A DNA stretch of 64,000 nucleotides, taken from NCBI RefSeq assembly GCF_900543425.1, contig NZ_UQRQ01000004.1, positions 124,001 to 188,000 on the forward strand, read 5' to 3'. Source of the DNA: an uncultured Sanguibacteroides sp. (GTDB lineage Bacteria > Bacteroidota > Bacteroidia > Bacteroidales > Marinifilaceae). Shown one piece after another: positions 44,574 through 54,047 of the stretch. Position 1 is the first letter of the stretch, and each line of letters opens with the position of its first letter. A program made the translations under genes and the position numbers. The notes beneath the pieces were generated by a model, which saw nothing but the letters and a program-made list of their open reading frames with translations, did no database searches and was not told the origin of the DNA.

Positions 44574-44639
44574 TGCGATGATTAATTTTTAGCTGTTTAT
44601 AATCCTATTCCTGGCCCCGGGAATATGTTATTACCTTAT

Positions 44640-44830
44640 ATGTCTTGGCAGGTCTCCTGACTACGCCTAAGAATGATACCTTCCCGTCCGTGGTTAGACA
44701 GTGGTGTAAGAATCTATTCTTTGATTCTTCTTTTGAAGAACCGGGCATCACAGTAGCGGGCACTGTTCCGGATTCTAACCGGCTTCCCTCTTGTGTGTTA
44801 ACAGATATTGTAACACAACACCAAAGACGG
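44640..44830 (-). promoter_or_regulatory. Cobalamin riboswitch upstream of the btuB-like gene
   Basis: On the minus strand the aptamer reads GGGAAGCCGGTTAGAATCCG, AACAGTGCCCGCTACTGTGA, CACCACTG, GGGAAGG and the B12 box AGTCAGGAGACCTGCC (44647-44662). The receptor start lies about 70 bases downstream, past a CCCGGGG-containing element that could act as expression platform. It should repress receptor and cbiK expression at high cobalamin. Confidence 0.95.
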
Positions 44831-44832
44831 TG

Positions 44833-44840
44833 CAAATGTA
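44833..44840 (-). promoter_or_regulatory. -7 promoter element of the btuB-like transcript
   Basis: The minus strand reads TACATTTG, matching TAnnTTTG, immediately upstream of the riboswitch. Confidence 0.6.
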
Positions 44841-44930
44841 TTATTTTTTGGTTTAAAATAAAAAAATACTTGAAAAAATGACGAGTTATAAATAAAGAGT
44901 TATCCTTGCGGTGGGGATGGTTTTTATTAA

Positions 44931-44964
44931 AAATAGCCCATTGTACCCGTCCCTGTGTGCTATT
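44931..44964 (-). repeat. Diverged REP hairpin upstream of cbiA/cobB
   Basis: AAATAGC (44931-44937) and GCTATTT-type ends (44959-44965) form a 7-bp outer stem around a loop with CCCGTCCCTGTG. It shares this 12-base core and the ATAGC ends with the copy at 41298, in the same orientation. It lies between the two divergent promoters. Confidence 0.75.
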
Positions 44965-44988
44965 TTAATTTAAATCGTCAATTATCAT

Positions 44989-44996
44989 TATATTTG
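44989..44996 (+). promoter_or_regulatory. Putative -7 promoter element of cbiA/cobB
   Basis: TATATTTG matches TAnnTTTG and lies 18 bases before the ATG at 45015, implying a very short leader. Confidence 0.5.
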
Positions 44997-45014
44997 TCTC
45001 CAAATTCGGATCAA

Positions 45015-46319
45015 ATGCAGAAATCACAATTTCTAATCGGAGCGGCTTCTTCGGGAAGCGGGAAAACTACTTTTACGATCGGTTTATTACGGGCCTTGAA
45101 GAATCGAGGTCTTAACATACAACCTTTTAAATGCGGACCGGATTATATCGACACGAAATATCATGCTATTGCAGCAGGGGAAGAATCGGTGAATCTGGAT
45201 ACTTTTATGGCTACCGAAAAGCATGTACGAGAAGTATACGCCCGTTACGGCGAACATTCGGATGTGTGTGTGACGGAAGGGGTGATGGGTTTATTTGACG
45301 GCTATGACGGAATGAGTGGGAGTAGTGCGGAGATTGCCGCTTTGTTGGATATTCCTGTGATATTGTTGTTGAACGCCCAATCCACGGCTTATTCTGTAGC
45401 TCCTGTCCTGTATGGTTTTAAGCATTTTTATCCGAAGTTACAGGTTGCCGGAGTCGTTTTTAATTTTGTCGGTTCTGCTATGCATTACTCTTATTTGCAA
45501 CAAGCGTGCGAGGATGTCGGTATTGAAGCTTGGGGATACATCCCGAAGCAAAAAGATTTCGAGATTCCTTCCCGGCATTTGGGATTAACTCTTGATGACG
45601 CCGTTGATTTCAATGCTTTTGCCGACCGGATAGCGAGGAGTGTCGTGCAGACAGTAGATATCGATCGTTTGTTGGAGTTGACCCAAAGGGCCTTTGAACC
45701 GATTGTTGTTAACAAAAATACGGAAAATAAGAGGTTAAAGATTGCCGTTGCCAGAGATAATGCTTTTAATTTCACTTACCGGGAAAATATCGAGGTTTTA
45801 AAACGGATGGGAGAAGTTATTTTTTTCAGTCCTTTACGGGATCGGGAATTGCCCTTGTCTGATTTTGTTTATCTGCCCGGTGGGTATCCCGAGTATTACT
45901 TAGCCGAATTGGCAGCCAATCGGGAAATGTTGAAATCGATCCGAGATTACGGGGAGGATGGGGGAAAACTTTTTGCCGAATGCGGAGGGATGATGTATCT
46001 TTGTAATTCTATTTCGGATCCGAACGGAAATGTATTCCCTATGGTGGGACTTTTAAAACAAAAGGCGACCATGGAGAAGATGGGATTGAAACTGGGGTAT
46101 CGACAGATTGAAATCGGTAAAGATATTTTTCGGGGACATGAATTTCATTATTCCCGGGTTTTGCCAGAAGATCGCATCATCCCTACAATTGGAAAGACAT
46201 ATAGTGCTAAGGGACGGGAAACGGACACGCCGATTTATCATGATAAACACATACTGGCTTCCTATATCCATTTCTATTGGGATGAGGATACGTTTCGGGC
46301 TTTGTATTCGATTATTTGA
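45015..46319 (+). CDS. cbiA: Cobyrinic acid a,c-diamide synthase
   Basis: The 434-residue protein amidates the a and c side chains of (cobalt) cobyrinate using glutamine and ATP. The N-terminal ATPase has LIGAASSGSGKTTFTIGLL (P-loop) and KCGPDYIDTKYH. The C-terminal class I amidotransferase has LPGGYPEYYLAEL and FAECGGMMYLC with the catalytic cysteine, and a closing HFYWDE block. An upstream extension to 44955 starts inside the promoter region; relatives begin at MQKSQFLIGAASS, so I use 45015. It is the only plus-strand cobalamin biosynthesis gene in the island. Confidence 0.95.
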   Translation: MQKSQFLIGAASSGSGKTTFTIGLLRALKNRGLNIQPFKCGPDYIDTKYHAIAAGEESVNLDTFMATEKHVREVYARYGEHSDVCVTEGVMGLFDGYDGMSGSSAEIAALLDIPVILLLNAQSTAYSVAPVLYGFKHFYPKLQVAGVVFNFVGSAMHYSYLQQACEDVGIEAWGYIPKQKDFEIPSRHLGLTLDDAVDFNAFADRIARSVVQTVDIDRLLELTQRAFEPIVVNKNTENKRLKIAVARDNAFNFTYRENIEVLKRMGEVIFFSPLRDRELPLSDFVYLPGGYPEYYLAELAANREMLKSIRDYGEDGGKLFAECGGMMYLCNSISDPNGNVFPMVGLLKQKATMEKMGLKLGYRQIEIGKDIFRGHEFHYSRVLPEDRIIPTIGKTYSAKGRETDTPIYHDKHILASYIHFYWDEDTFRALYSII

Positions 46320-46355
46320 TTCCTTTGTTTTATGTTATGATTGAAAATTAGAAGT

Positions 46356-46400
46356 GATTCCATTTTGTTTTGAATAATGCTATGATCATAAAATGGAATC
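46356..46400. terminator. Hairpin between convergent cbiA and hypothetical gene
   Basis: An 11-bp perfect stem (46356-46366 GATTCCATTTT with 46390-46400) encloses 23 bases and ends 7 bases before the stop of the minus-strand gene. There is no T tract, so termination is only a possibility. Confidence 0.4.
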
Positions 46401-46407
46401 GTTATGG

Positions 46408-46863
46408 CTATAAGTTCTTTTCTCTAACGATTCTCTTTTTTCCGTCGAGGATGATTTCAATACTTTTTAATGATTTTATGGAAGTAGTATAATTTTCTAT
46501 TTTACCGTTTGGGAGTTTGTATTCGACAATCAACCGAAATTCTCCTTTCCTCGGAATATAATATTTCCGGAAAACACTAATGACATCATTGTATTCTTCG
46601 TGAATAAAAGTACTCCATGTCGTGGCTGTTTTTTCCTGAATATGGATTCGGATAATCTCTTTCTTTTGTTTGTCCGTTTGAGAAAAACGAATACAAAACG
46701 GGAGGGGCGTGTTTTCTTCTGAACGTATGGAATCTTTTAACGAGTAAACGGAATCGATCCGAGTGATATGGTAATATGACGTTTTCTGGGCAAAAGCAGC
46801 AGGAATGAATCCCCAGCATAGGATGCAGAATAAAATACTTTTTAGAATGGAATTTGTTTTCAT
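46408..46863 (-). CDS. Secreted protein of unknown function
   Basis: The 151-residue product has a standard signal peptide (KSILFCILCWGFIPAAFA, cleavage before QKTSYY). The mature part of about 125 residues is predicted beta-rich, with alternating polar and hydrophobic residues and no cysteines. I do not recognise a family. It lies between cbiA and the three tandem permease-family genes, on the same strand as the latter but beyond their terminator, so it is probably a separate transcript. Confidence 0.65.
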   Translation of the reverse strand: MKTNSILKSILFCILCWGFIPAAFAQKTSYYHITRIDSVYSLKDSIRSEENTPLPFCIRFSQTDKQKKEIIRIHIQEKTATTWSTFIHEEYNDVISVFRKYYIPRKGEFRLIVEYKLPNGKIENYTTSIKSLKSIEIILDGKKRIVREKNL

Positions 46864-46985
46864 AGGAGATATTGTAAGGTCATTATTCTCATCGTTCTAA
46901 ATTAAAAATATGTGGTTTGCTCCCACGTCTTATAATAAAATACGTTAAAGATAGGAAAGTATTACCGTATTTTAAAAATTAACAT

Positions 46986-47026
46986 GATAATACCCACCTG
47001 AAATGAAATTTCAAGTGGGTATTATC
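46986..47026 (-). terminator. Terminator of the tandem permease-family array
   Basis: A 12-bp outer stem (46986-46997 GATAATACCCAC with 47015-47026), one mismatch, then a 6-bp inner stem form an almost perfect hairpin. It lies 13 bases after the stop of the last array gene, and TTAATTTTT follows leftward. Confidence 0.8.
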
Positions 47027-47039
47027 GTAAATTGGAGAA

Positions 47040-50000
47040 TCATCGGTTTGTTTTCACCCATTTCACGGCATCGGCCACCACCAGTTGGGCGTATGTACGT
47101 TCATCTTGGATGAGATCTACTCCCCGGTCGTCCAACATCACACGGGATTCTCCTTTCGGTAGGGTGAATGTGCCTAATGATACCCAAGAAGGATCTCCTT
47201 TTTGAACTTCCAGAATGATTTCCTCTTTTCCTTCCGGGGTATAGACAGTATAGTAGTTTTTCATCCCCGGATAATCGGTTGTAAATATGTATTTACCCCC
47301 CAGAGTATAGTGAGGTCGATGGATAAATATCTCGTATTTTCCTGCTTCCGGGAGGTCGGCTATCCATTCGGCCTTGAACTTTCCCGTGCCGGATTTTTTG
47401 GTGAAAGCACTACGAATATATTCGCCGTAAAAATCCTTTAATAAGAAAGGAAGATTCCATCCGTTTTCTTTCGTATTACCGCAGAGGAAGTATTCATAAT
47501 CGTATCCATCATCGTCCTCTTTTTTGATCAAATCGGCCAATCGTTTCCGATTGTTTGTCGAATCGATCAAATGGAAGTTTTCGTCCTCGTTGTCGACGAT
47601 GATCTCTCCCGGGGGATAGAATTGAGTTTTCTCGATCAGGGTGACCCCTGCTTTGGGTACGGGCCCCGATAAGGGAGATCCTCCGGAATTGAACGGGATG
47701 TTTTTCGGTAAATTTCCCGAAAAGTTCGTGGTCAATATCAAGGAATGTCCTGTGTCTTCATGAACGATAATTCGTTTACATTCCCCGGGTTTAATCACGT
47801 AACTCCGGCAATTATCGGTTGTCTCGTTTCCACTTTGAGTCCAACCACACGTAATGATAGAAACGATACCGTCCGTTTCGCTGAAATTGCCTACCTTGAA
47901 ATCGATAATCTGCATCTCCTTAGTTGTTTTATAGGACATATCTTTTATCGCTAATAAGGGTAGCTGGTGACCCGTGTACCACTCGTCCATGTAAGCCTTG
48001 ATGTCCTGCCCGAAGCGCTGTTCGAATTCTCCGATAAACGAGTCGAAGTTAACTTCCCGGAAACGAGCATGGGCGTTAAATTCCTGTATAAACCGGCTTA
48101 GGGAGTCCCAGGTGGTAATTGTCGTGAGATAGCTCAGTAAATGAGAAACTTTTAAAGTAATGGCAATGCTCTGTTCCATGCTATATTCTTCCGTGATGAT
48201 GCCTTTTAATCCTTTTTCCGCTATACGATTTAGTATTTTCGGACTCATTATATGATATGATGCAATTCCCATCGGTTTTATCATTTGTTTGAATATCAGT
48301 TCTATACCCTGATACGTGTCGGAGGTGAAACTATTGTTGTAATCCGAGAAAATGCGATCTATTCTTCTCGCTCTCAAGTAATAGGGCATCTTTTTGTACA
48401 GCAGATCTTCCTGTATGGACATGTCATCGGGAAGAACACGAGGAAAAGCAAAGGATTGATCCATCGTACAGAATCGCTCCTTAAAAAGTGCTATTTCCGG
48501 TTGAATATTATCGTTAAACGAATATGCCTCTATAAAGGATGAAGGTATTTCGATCAGTTTAAAATATTGAAAGGGGTAAGGATTGGGTTTGCCCTCCTCG
48601 ATTATATTTTTGCATTGACGAATTATTTCCGTTAACTTTTTTTCCCGGTCCGGGTTATCTTTTTTCAGGACTTCCCATTCATCGAAATATTTCAGGTAGA
48701 AATCATTTCCCGGGTAAGTATAAAACTCAATAGCAACAGAATCGACCGTAATCGCCCTTTTCTCGTAATTTCCGATACAAAGGGTTAGCCCGGTCAGGTT
48801 TTGTAAATTATGGAACGTGACGTCATCTCCTTTTCTCGTTGGTTCTCCTTGCGATAAAACGGTCATTTCACCCGGGTTTTTAACACGAAGGGTGTAATCC
48901 GTGAAATTAGTCTCTTGGGATGCCTGCAACTCGACCGGGGGAACCGCTGTCGGGTACCACATTACTTGCGGTATGAGTAACGTGAATTTACCCGAGACAA
49001 AAGCCGAGCGTTTGCCATAATTTTCTCTGGGTGAAGTCCAAATGAGGGGGGAATAGAAATTATCGTCATCAATATTTACCTGGTAAATATCCTCGTCGAT
49101 ATTTCCCTCGTATTCTATCTCCAGTTCGGTATTTTCCCCGGGAGTCAAGGAACGTTCGATGACAATTACTTGTCGATCCCTGTGAAAGGGAAGGTTCTGC
49201 CCGTCGGATTCCATTTTATTGATCTTTAACCCCGGGTTTAAAAAGAGCAGAAGCTGATCTATTGTTACTTTTTTCTGGTTTTGGACCTTCATCCGGCTTG
49301 TTGCCGAGAATTTATTTCCCTTGGATTGGTATGTGATATCGTGAGTGAGTACTCGAGCCTTGGGCTGCTCATCGTATTTTACAAAGGCAGCACGGTATTC
49401 AATTCTATTTTTTAAGCGGGTTTTATATTTTTCAACATAGATATACCCGAGGTTTAAGGAGAATACTAAAAACAGGGAGGCGGGAACGATAAAATAATGC
49501 TTTCGACCGGGGATACCGGGTAGTCTCTTCGTGAGGAGAGCGGCGAAATAGAGGAAGCTGATTCCCAATAACAGGAAAACGCCTCGCTGGAGCAGGTAAT
49601 TCTCGAGATGCATGAATCCGACTATGTTGGAAAAAGAGTCAGACAATAAACTACCCCGGAAATCTAATATCCCGTGAAGAGGTGTTGTCAGGTAACGGTA
49701 GGCAAAATAGATGAAGGCTGTTAGAATGAACCAACTGATAAGAGAGTATTTGACCAACTTGTTCACGAGCAAGGATAGCCCGGTGATAAAAACAAGCGTG
49801 GGTAACGTGTGCGTGAGGAGATAAAAAAGATATACCCAGAGATTAACAGGGGAGTGCGGTATTAATATATTGATAAACACGGAAATAATCATGAAAATGA
49901 CATCTATTGCCAGAAACGGGATCAGAATACCTAAGAATTCCCCGAGAAAGGATTGCCCGTTACCGATAGGTCGTGCGGAAAGCACCTCCCGGGTTTCGGC

Positions 50001-50258
50001 TTTTTTCCGCTTTCTTTGGGTATCACAGGTAATAAAAATGACAATTAGTGATTGAAACAGGCTTAAAAAGTAAACCCCGCGTAAAGGAATGGAGGATGCA
50101 AAGACAACATCGCACCACTCGACCTGATGAATATCCCACGGTATCAAAATACCCGATGTATATCCCAGTACTCCTAAAATAAAGAGGTAAAATAACCAGT
50201 TTCTTTTTACCAGCTTGCTTTCGTAAGAGATGGAAGTTTGTAATGTGATTCTTTCCAT
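47040..50258 (-). CDS. ABC-2-type permease / M1-like pseudopeptidase / golvesin-like fusion (family member 2)
   Basis: The 1072-residue product has about six N-terminal membrane helices, with RKRKKAETREVLSARPIGNG after helix 2 as in Bacteroidetes ABC-2 permeases fused to M1 domains. The extracytoplasmic part follows the M1 order: a beta domain (LLLFLNPGLKINKMES), LTGLTLCIGNYEKRAI, YPFQYFKLIEIPSSF, and the late-helix signature FEQRFGQDIKAYMDEWYTG. Where M1 enzymes have GxMEN it reads YSFNDNIQPEIAL, and there is no HExxH, so no peptidase activity is expected. The last about 110 residues resemble a golvesin C-terminal domain (PSWVSLGTFTLPKGESRVML, VVADAVKWVK). The frame opens with TTG at 50282; I use ATG 50258. 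It is the last of three tandem copies. Confidence 0.8.
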   Translation of the reverse strand: MERITLQTSISYESKLVKRNWLFYLFILGVLGYTSGILIPWDIHQVEWCDVVFASSIPLRGVYFLSLFQSLIVIFITCDTQRKRKKAETREVLSARPIGNGQSFLGEFLGILIPFLAIDVIFMIISVFINILIPHSPVNLWVYLFYLLTHTLPTLVFITGLSLLVNKLVKYSLISWFILTAFIYFAYRYLTTPLHGILDFRGSLLSDSFSNIVGFMHLENYLLQRGVFLLLGISFLYFAALLTKRLPGIPGRKHYFIVPASLFLVFSLNLGYIYVEKYKTRLKNRIEYRAAFVKYDEQPKARVLTHDITYQSKGNKFSATSRMKVQNQKKVTIDQLLLFLNPGLKINKMESDGQNLPFHRDRQVIVIERSLTPGENTELEIEYEGNIDEDIYQVNIDDDNFYSPLIWTSPRENYGKRSAFVSGKFTLLIPQVMWYPTAVPPVELQASQETNFTDYTLRVKNPGEMTVLSQGEPTRKGDDVTFHNLQNLTGLTLCIGNYEKRAITVDSVAIEFYTYPGNDFYLKYFDEWEVLKKDNPDREKKLTEIIRQCKNIIEEGKPNPYPFQYFKLIEIPSSFIEAYSFNDNIQPEIALFKERFCTMDQSFAFPRVLPDDMSIQEDLLYKKMPYYLRARRIDRIFSDYNNSFTSDTYQGIELIFKQMIKPMGIASYHIMSPKILNRIAEKGLKGIITEEYSMEQSIAITLKVSHLLSYLTTITTWDSLSRFIQEFNAHARFREVNFDSFIGEFEQRFGQDIKAYMDEWYTGHQLPLLAIKDMSYKTTKEMQIIDFKVGNFSETDGIVSIITCGWTQSGNETTDNCRSYVIKPGECKRIIVHEDTGHSLILTTNFSGNLPKNIPFNSGGSPLSGPVPKAGVTLIEKTQFYPPGEIIVDNEDENFHLIDSTNNRKRLADLIKKEDDDGYDYEYFLCGNTKENGWNLPFLLKDFYGEYIRSAFTKKSGTGKFKAEWIADLPEAGKYEIFIHRPHYTLGGKYIFTTDYPGMKNYYTVYTPEGKEEIILEVQKGDPSWVSLGTFTLPKGESRVMLDDRGVDLIQDERTYAQLVVADAVKWVKTNR

Positions 50259-50279
50259 GATTTTAGGTTTTATGTATGA

Positions 50280-50287
50280 CAAAAGTA
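50280..50287 (-). promoter_or_regulatory. Putative -7 element of family member 2
   Basis: The minus strand reads TACTTTTG, matching TAnnTTTG, 22 bases before the start. The upstream sequence differs from that of members 3 and 4. Confidence 0.45.
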
Positions 50288-50315
50288 TAAAGTATTCGTT
50301 TCTCTAATAGAATAT

Positions 50316-50350
50316 AGATTGACGATTAATTCTTTTATAATCGTCAATCT
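50316..50350. repeat. 13-bp inverted repeat between members 2 and 3
   Basis: AGATTGACGATTA (50316-50328) pairs perfectly with 50338-50350 around 9 bases. It lies 30 bases after the stop of member 3 and could end that transcript. The word GATTGACGATT/AATCGTCAATC belongs to the intergenic word family seen at 4562, 771 and 41270. Confidence 0.6.
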
Positions 50351-50379
50351 GAAAATCTATGAATCGCAGAAACTCTGAT

Positions 50380-53300
50380 TTACTTTTCCTTTACCCATTT
50401 GACAGCATCGGCTACCACTAATTGAACAAATGTACTACGGAATTTTTCAACTGGGATGGGCGCCACTCCCCGGTCGTCCTGGACGACACGGGATTCTCCT
50501 GCCGGTAGGGTGAACGTGCCTAATGATACCCAGGTTTCTTCTTCCGGTAAGAAGGATGAACTGAAAGTCCAAGAATCTCCTTCTGGAACTTCTAAGATAA
50601 TTTCCTTTTTTCCCTCTGGAGTATAGACGGTATAGTAGTTCTTCATTCCCGGGTAATCGGTTGTAAATTGCTTCGCTCCATATATGACAAGATGAGGTCG
50701 ATAGATAAATATCTCGTATTTTCCGGCTTCCGGGAGGTCTGCCGTCCATTCGGCCTTGAGCATTCCCGTACCGGCTTCTTTTACAAAAGCGCTACGGATA
50801 TGATTACCGTACAATTCCTGTGATAAAAAAGGATTCCACGTGTTAGCTTTGAAAGCATGTGATTCAACGTATTCCCGATCGTCCTCTTTTTTGATCAGAT
50901 CGGCTAATCGTTTTCGGTTGTTGGCCGAATCGATCAACTGGAAGTTCCCCTTCTCGTTGTCAACGATAATCTCCCTCGGGGAATAGAATTGAGTTCTCTC
51001 AATCGGGGTGACTCCTTCTTTTGGTGCGGGACCCGATAAAGGAGATTCACTGTTATCGAATGAAATGTCTTTCGGTAAATTACCCGAAAAGTTGGTGGTC
51101 AATTTTAAATGATGTTCGATGTTTTCATGGATGACGATTCGTTTGCATTCGCCGGGTTCGATCAGGTAACTTCGGCAGTATCCGGTTATTGAACCGTAAT
51201 CATCACTTGCAAGGATTGAAACAATACCGTCCGTTTCGCTGAAATTGCCCACCTCGAAATCGATGATTTGCGTCTCTTCTGTTGTTTTACGGGATATATC
51301 TTTTATCACTAACGTCGGGATCTGGCGAGTCGTGTACCACTCGTCCATGTAAGCCTTGATATCCTGCCCGAAACGCTGTTCGAAATCCTCGATAAACGAG
51401 TCGAAGTTAATTTCCTGAAAATGGGCACGCTCGTTAAATTCCCGTGTGAACCGGCTTAAGGAATCCCAGGTGGTGATTGTCGAGAGATAGCCTAATAAAT
51501 GCGAAACTTTATAAAAAATGATGGAGCTTTGTTCCCTGCTGTATCCTTCCGCAATAATTCCGTTTAATCCTTTTTCTGCAAAATGATTTAATATTTTAGG
51601 ACTCATTTCATATCCAGGGTCTTTTAGATTCATTATTTGTTTGAATATTAGTTCTATCCCCTGGTACGTGTCGGACATGATACTATTGTTGTAATTCGAG
51701 AAAATGTTACTTACTCTTATCATACTAAAAAAGGCGGGTATTTTGCGGTACAGAATAAATTCCTCTACGCTCTCGTCCTGATTAGGATCTGCAGAAATAG
51801 TACCGGGATGTCCGGATTGTACTCTGCATAATCGTTCCCAGAAAAGTGCTATTTCCGGTTGAATGTTATCGCTAAACGAAGTGGTGGCCCGAAAATACGA
51901 GGAGGAAGGAACCTCGATCAGTTTAAAATATTTAAAGGGGTAAGGGTTGGGAGTACGATATTCGATTTCATCTTTACATCGATTAAATATTTCCGTTAAG
52001 TTTTTCTCCCGGTTCGGGTTATCTTTTTTCAGTGGTTCCCATTCATCGAAATATTTCATGTAGAAACTATTTCCCGGGTAAGTATAAAACTCGACGGTAA
52101 GAGAATCGACGGTGACTGCTCTTTTCTCGTAATTCCCGATACAGAGGGTTAAGCCGGTCAGGTTTTGTACATTATGGAACGTGACGTTATCTCCTTCTCT
52201 CGTCGGTTCTCCTTGCGATAAAACGGTCATCTCGCCCGGGTTTTTAACGTGGAGGGTGTAATCCGTGAAATTAGTCTCCTTGGATGCCTGTAACTCGACC
52301 GGAGGAACCGCTATCGGGTACCACATTAATTGCGGTAGAAGTAAGGTGTATTTACCCGAGACAAAAGCCGTGCGGTTGCCATAGTTTTCACCGTCTGACT
52401 TAGTGCGGGGAGAAAAGAATGTGTCGTCAGGGATGTTTACTTGATAAATATCCTCGTCGATAGTTCCCTTGTACTCTATCTTCAACTCTATATTTTCCCC
52501 GGGAGTCAAGGGACGCTCGATAACGATTACCTGTTGATCCCTGTGAAAGGGAAGGTTTTGTCCGCCGGATTCGATCTTGTCGATCTTTAATCCCGGGTTT
52601 AAAAAGAGCAGAAGCTGCTCCATTTTTACTTTTTTCTGGTTTTGAATCCTCATTCGGCTTGTTGCCGAGAATTTATTTCCCTCGGGTTGATAGGTGATAT
52701 CGTGCTCGAGCACGCGTGCCTTGGGGTGTTCATCGTATTTCACAAAGGTTTCGCGATACCCGATCCTGTTTTTCAGGCGGGTTTGAAATTTTGCAACGTA
52801 AGTGACTCCGAGTACCAGGGCAAATACTAAAAATAGGGAGGCGGGAATGATAAAACAATGTTTTCGGCCGGGGATACCGGGTTGTCTCTTCGTGAAGAGA
52901 GCGGCGAAATAGAGGAAGCTGATTCCCAATAATAGGAAAACGCCTCGATGGAGCAGGTAGTCCGAAAGGTGCATGAATCCAACCATACTGGAAAAAGAGT
53001 TCGGCAACGAACTACCCTGGAAATCTAATATTCCGTGAAGAGGTGTTGTCAGGTAAGTGTACGCGAAATAGAGAAAAGCTACCAGAATAATCCAACTGAT
53101 AAAAAGATGTTTGACCAACCTGTTTACAAGCAAAGATAGCCCGATGATAAAAACAAGCGTGGGTAACACGTGCGTGAGGAGATAAAAAAGATTTACCCAT
53201 AAGTTTACGGGGGAGTCTGGTATTAATGTGTTGATTATCATTAAAATAATTATGAAAATGATATCTATTGTCAGAAACGGGATAAGAATGCCTAAAAATT

Positions 53301-53628
53301 CCCCGAGAAAGGATTGCCCGTTGCCGATGGGTCTTACAGAAAGCACTTCCCGGGTTTCGGCTTTTTTTCGTTTCCTTTGGATATCACAGGTGATGAAGGT
53401 GACGAATACCGATTGAAACAGGTTCAGAAAGTAAATTCCATATAAAGGAAAGGAGGATGCAAATACAAATTTTTCCCAGTTGATATACTTGTCAAGTCCG
53501 TAATAATCCCATAGGATAACACCTAATGTATATGCCAATATTCCAAAGATGAAGAGGTAAAATAACCAACTTCTTTTTACCAACTTGCTCTCGTAAGATA
53601 TAGCTGTTTTTAGATTTGCCATTTCCAT
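50380..53628 (-). CDS. ABC-2-type permease / M1-like pseudopeptidase / golvesin-like fusion (family member 3)
   Basis: The 1082-residue product is closely similar to members 2 and 4 over its whole length; many 10-20-residue blocks are identical, such as AETREVLSVRPIGNGQSFLG (one change) and LSRFTREFNERAHFQEINFD. Domain order is membrane helices (about 1-270), M1-like beta and helical scaffold (about 300-830), then a golvesin-like C-terminal domain (about 960-1082). Compared with member 2 it has a longer insert near residue 600 (QSGHPGTISADPNQDESVEE), shared with member 4. GxMEN and HExxH are absent. The ATG at 53628 follows a good -7/-33 promoter shared with member 4. Confidence 0.8.
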   Translation of the reverse strand: MEMANLKTAISYESKLVKRSWLFYLFIFGILAYTLGVILWDYYGLDKYINWEKFVFASSFPLYGIYFLNLFQSVFVTFITCDIQRKRKKAETREVLSVRPIGNGQSFLGEFLGILIPFLTIDIIFIIILMIINTLIPDSPVNLWVNLFYLLTHVLPTLVFIIGLSLLVNRLVKHLFISWIILVAFLYFAYTYLTTPLHGILDFQGSSLPNSFSSMVGFMHLSDYLLHRGVFLLLGISFLYFAALFTKRQPGIPGRKHCFIIPASLFLVFALVLGVTYVAKFQTRLKNRIGYRETFVKYDEHPKARVLEHDITYQPEGNKFSATSRMRIQNQKKVKMEQLLLFLNPGLKIDKIESGGQNLPFHRDQQVIVIERPLTPGENIELKIEYKGTIDEDIYQVNIPDDTFFSPRTKSDGENYGNRTAFVSGKYTLLLPQLMWYPIAVPPVELQASKETNFTDYTLHVKNPGEMTVLSQGEPTREGDNVTFHNVQNLTGLTLCIGNYEKRAVTVDSLTVEFYTYPGNSFYMKYFDEWEPLKKDNPNREKNLTEIFNRCKDEIEYRTPNPYPFKYFKLIEVPSSSYFRATTSFSDNIQPEIALFWERLCRVQSGHPGTISADPNQDESVEEFILYRKIPAFFSMIRVSNIFSNYNNSIMSDTYQGIELIFKQIMNLKDPGYEMSPKILNHFAEKGLNGIIAEGYSREQSSIIFYKVSHLLGYLSTITTWDSLSRFTREFNERAHFQEINFDSFIEDFEQRFGQDIKAYMDEWYTTRQIPTLVIKDISRKTTEETQIIDFEVGNFSETDGIVSILASDDYGSITGYCRSYLIEPGECKRIVIHENIEHHLKLTTNFSGNLPKDISFDNSESPLSGPAPKEGVTPIERTQFYSPREIIVDNEKGNFQLIDSANNRKRLADLIKKEDDREYVESHAFKANTWNPFLSQELYGNHIRSAFVKEAGTGMLKAEWTADLPEAGKYEIFIYRPHLVIYGAKQFTTDYPGMKNYYTVYTPEGKKEIILEVPEGDSWTFSSSFLPEEETWVSLGTFTLPAGESRVVQDDRGVAPIPVEKFRSTFVQLVVADAVKWVKEK

Positions 53629-53816
53629 AATTGCAGTTTTTTTTGTGATTTATTTTTAGTACGAACCAAAGATATAAATAAAAAATAGTATTAAGCAATA
53701 TATGATACTGTTAAAAATAGAAAGATTTCTCGGGTATAAAAATCTCGGAAGAGGATAAGGGGTACCAATTTTCGTATATTTTATTTGTATAGAATGGCTT
53801 AGCCTTCAAAAATGGA
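53629..53816 (-). repeat. Upstream repeat of member 3 (copy A)
   Basis: About 187 bases upstream of member 3 match 57321-57507 upstream of member 4. Shared stretches include the promoter (AACCAAAGATATAAAT versus AGCCAAAGATATAAAT), TTTCTCGGGTATAAAAAT, CGGAAGAGGATAAGG and TTCAAAAATGGA. The duplication therefore included the whole promoter region. Confidence 0.85.
53667..53698 (-). promoter_or_regulatory. Promoter of family member 3
   Basis: The minus strand carries TTGC and, 20 bases later, TATCTTTG (53674-53667), a good Bacteroidetes -33/-7 pair. The start codon is 38 bases downstream. It is conserved in the copy before member 4. Confidence 0.6.
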
Positions 53817-54047
53817 CTATCTGTTCTATAAGGTCTCTAAATTCCATAAAGTCAAAAGAATCCTTTTTTAATCACGGAATCACCTAATTACTGAATCCCT
53901 TAATTGTCAATTTAAAACGAATGCCATTCCCTTTTCGACTGTAGGATTGTGTTACGGGGAATGGCAATTTCAACGAGTGGAATATTTCTTGCTTGTATAA
54001 GTTGAAAATCTTCTTGGGTTTAGTAGAGTAGTATTAAGTTTTTATAC
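53817..54047. other. Spacer between members 3 and 4
   Basis: These 231 bases hold the terminator hairpin of member 4, a TTAATTGTCAATTTAAA word of the dispersed family near 53900, and no supported gene on either strand. Confidence 0.5.
53922..53966 (-). terminator. Hairpin downstream of member 4
   Basis: A 10-bp perfect stem TGCCATTCCC/GGGAATGGCA (53922-53931, 53957-53966) with a 25-base loop is followed leftward by TCGTTTTAAATT. It lies about 80 bases after the member 4 stop. Confidence 0.55.

Noticed and set aside
46203..46219. REP-like AGTGCTAAGGGACGGGA inside cbiA
   Set aside because: It encodes normal in-frame protein sequence (SAKGRE) and has no matching hairpin arm, so the match to the REP core is probably chance.
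50380..53628. HENIEH and HEDTGH sequences in family members 2 and 3 as zinc sites
   Set aside because: Spacing is HExxxH rather than HExxH, they lie in the late beta region far from the M1 active-site position, and member 4 lacks the second His.
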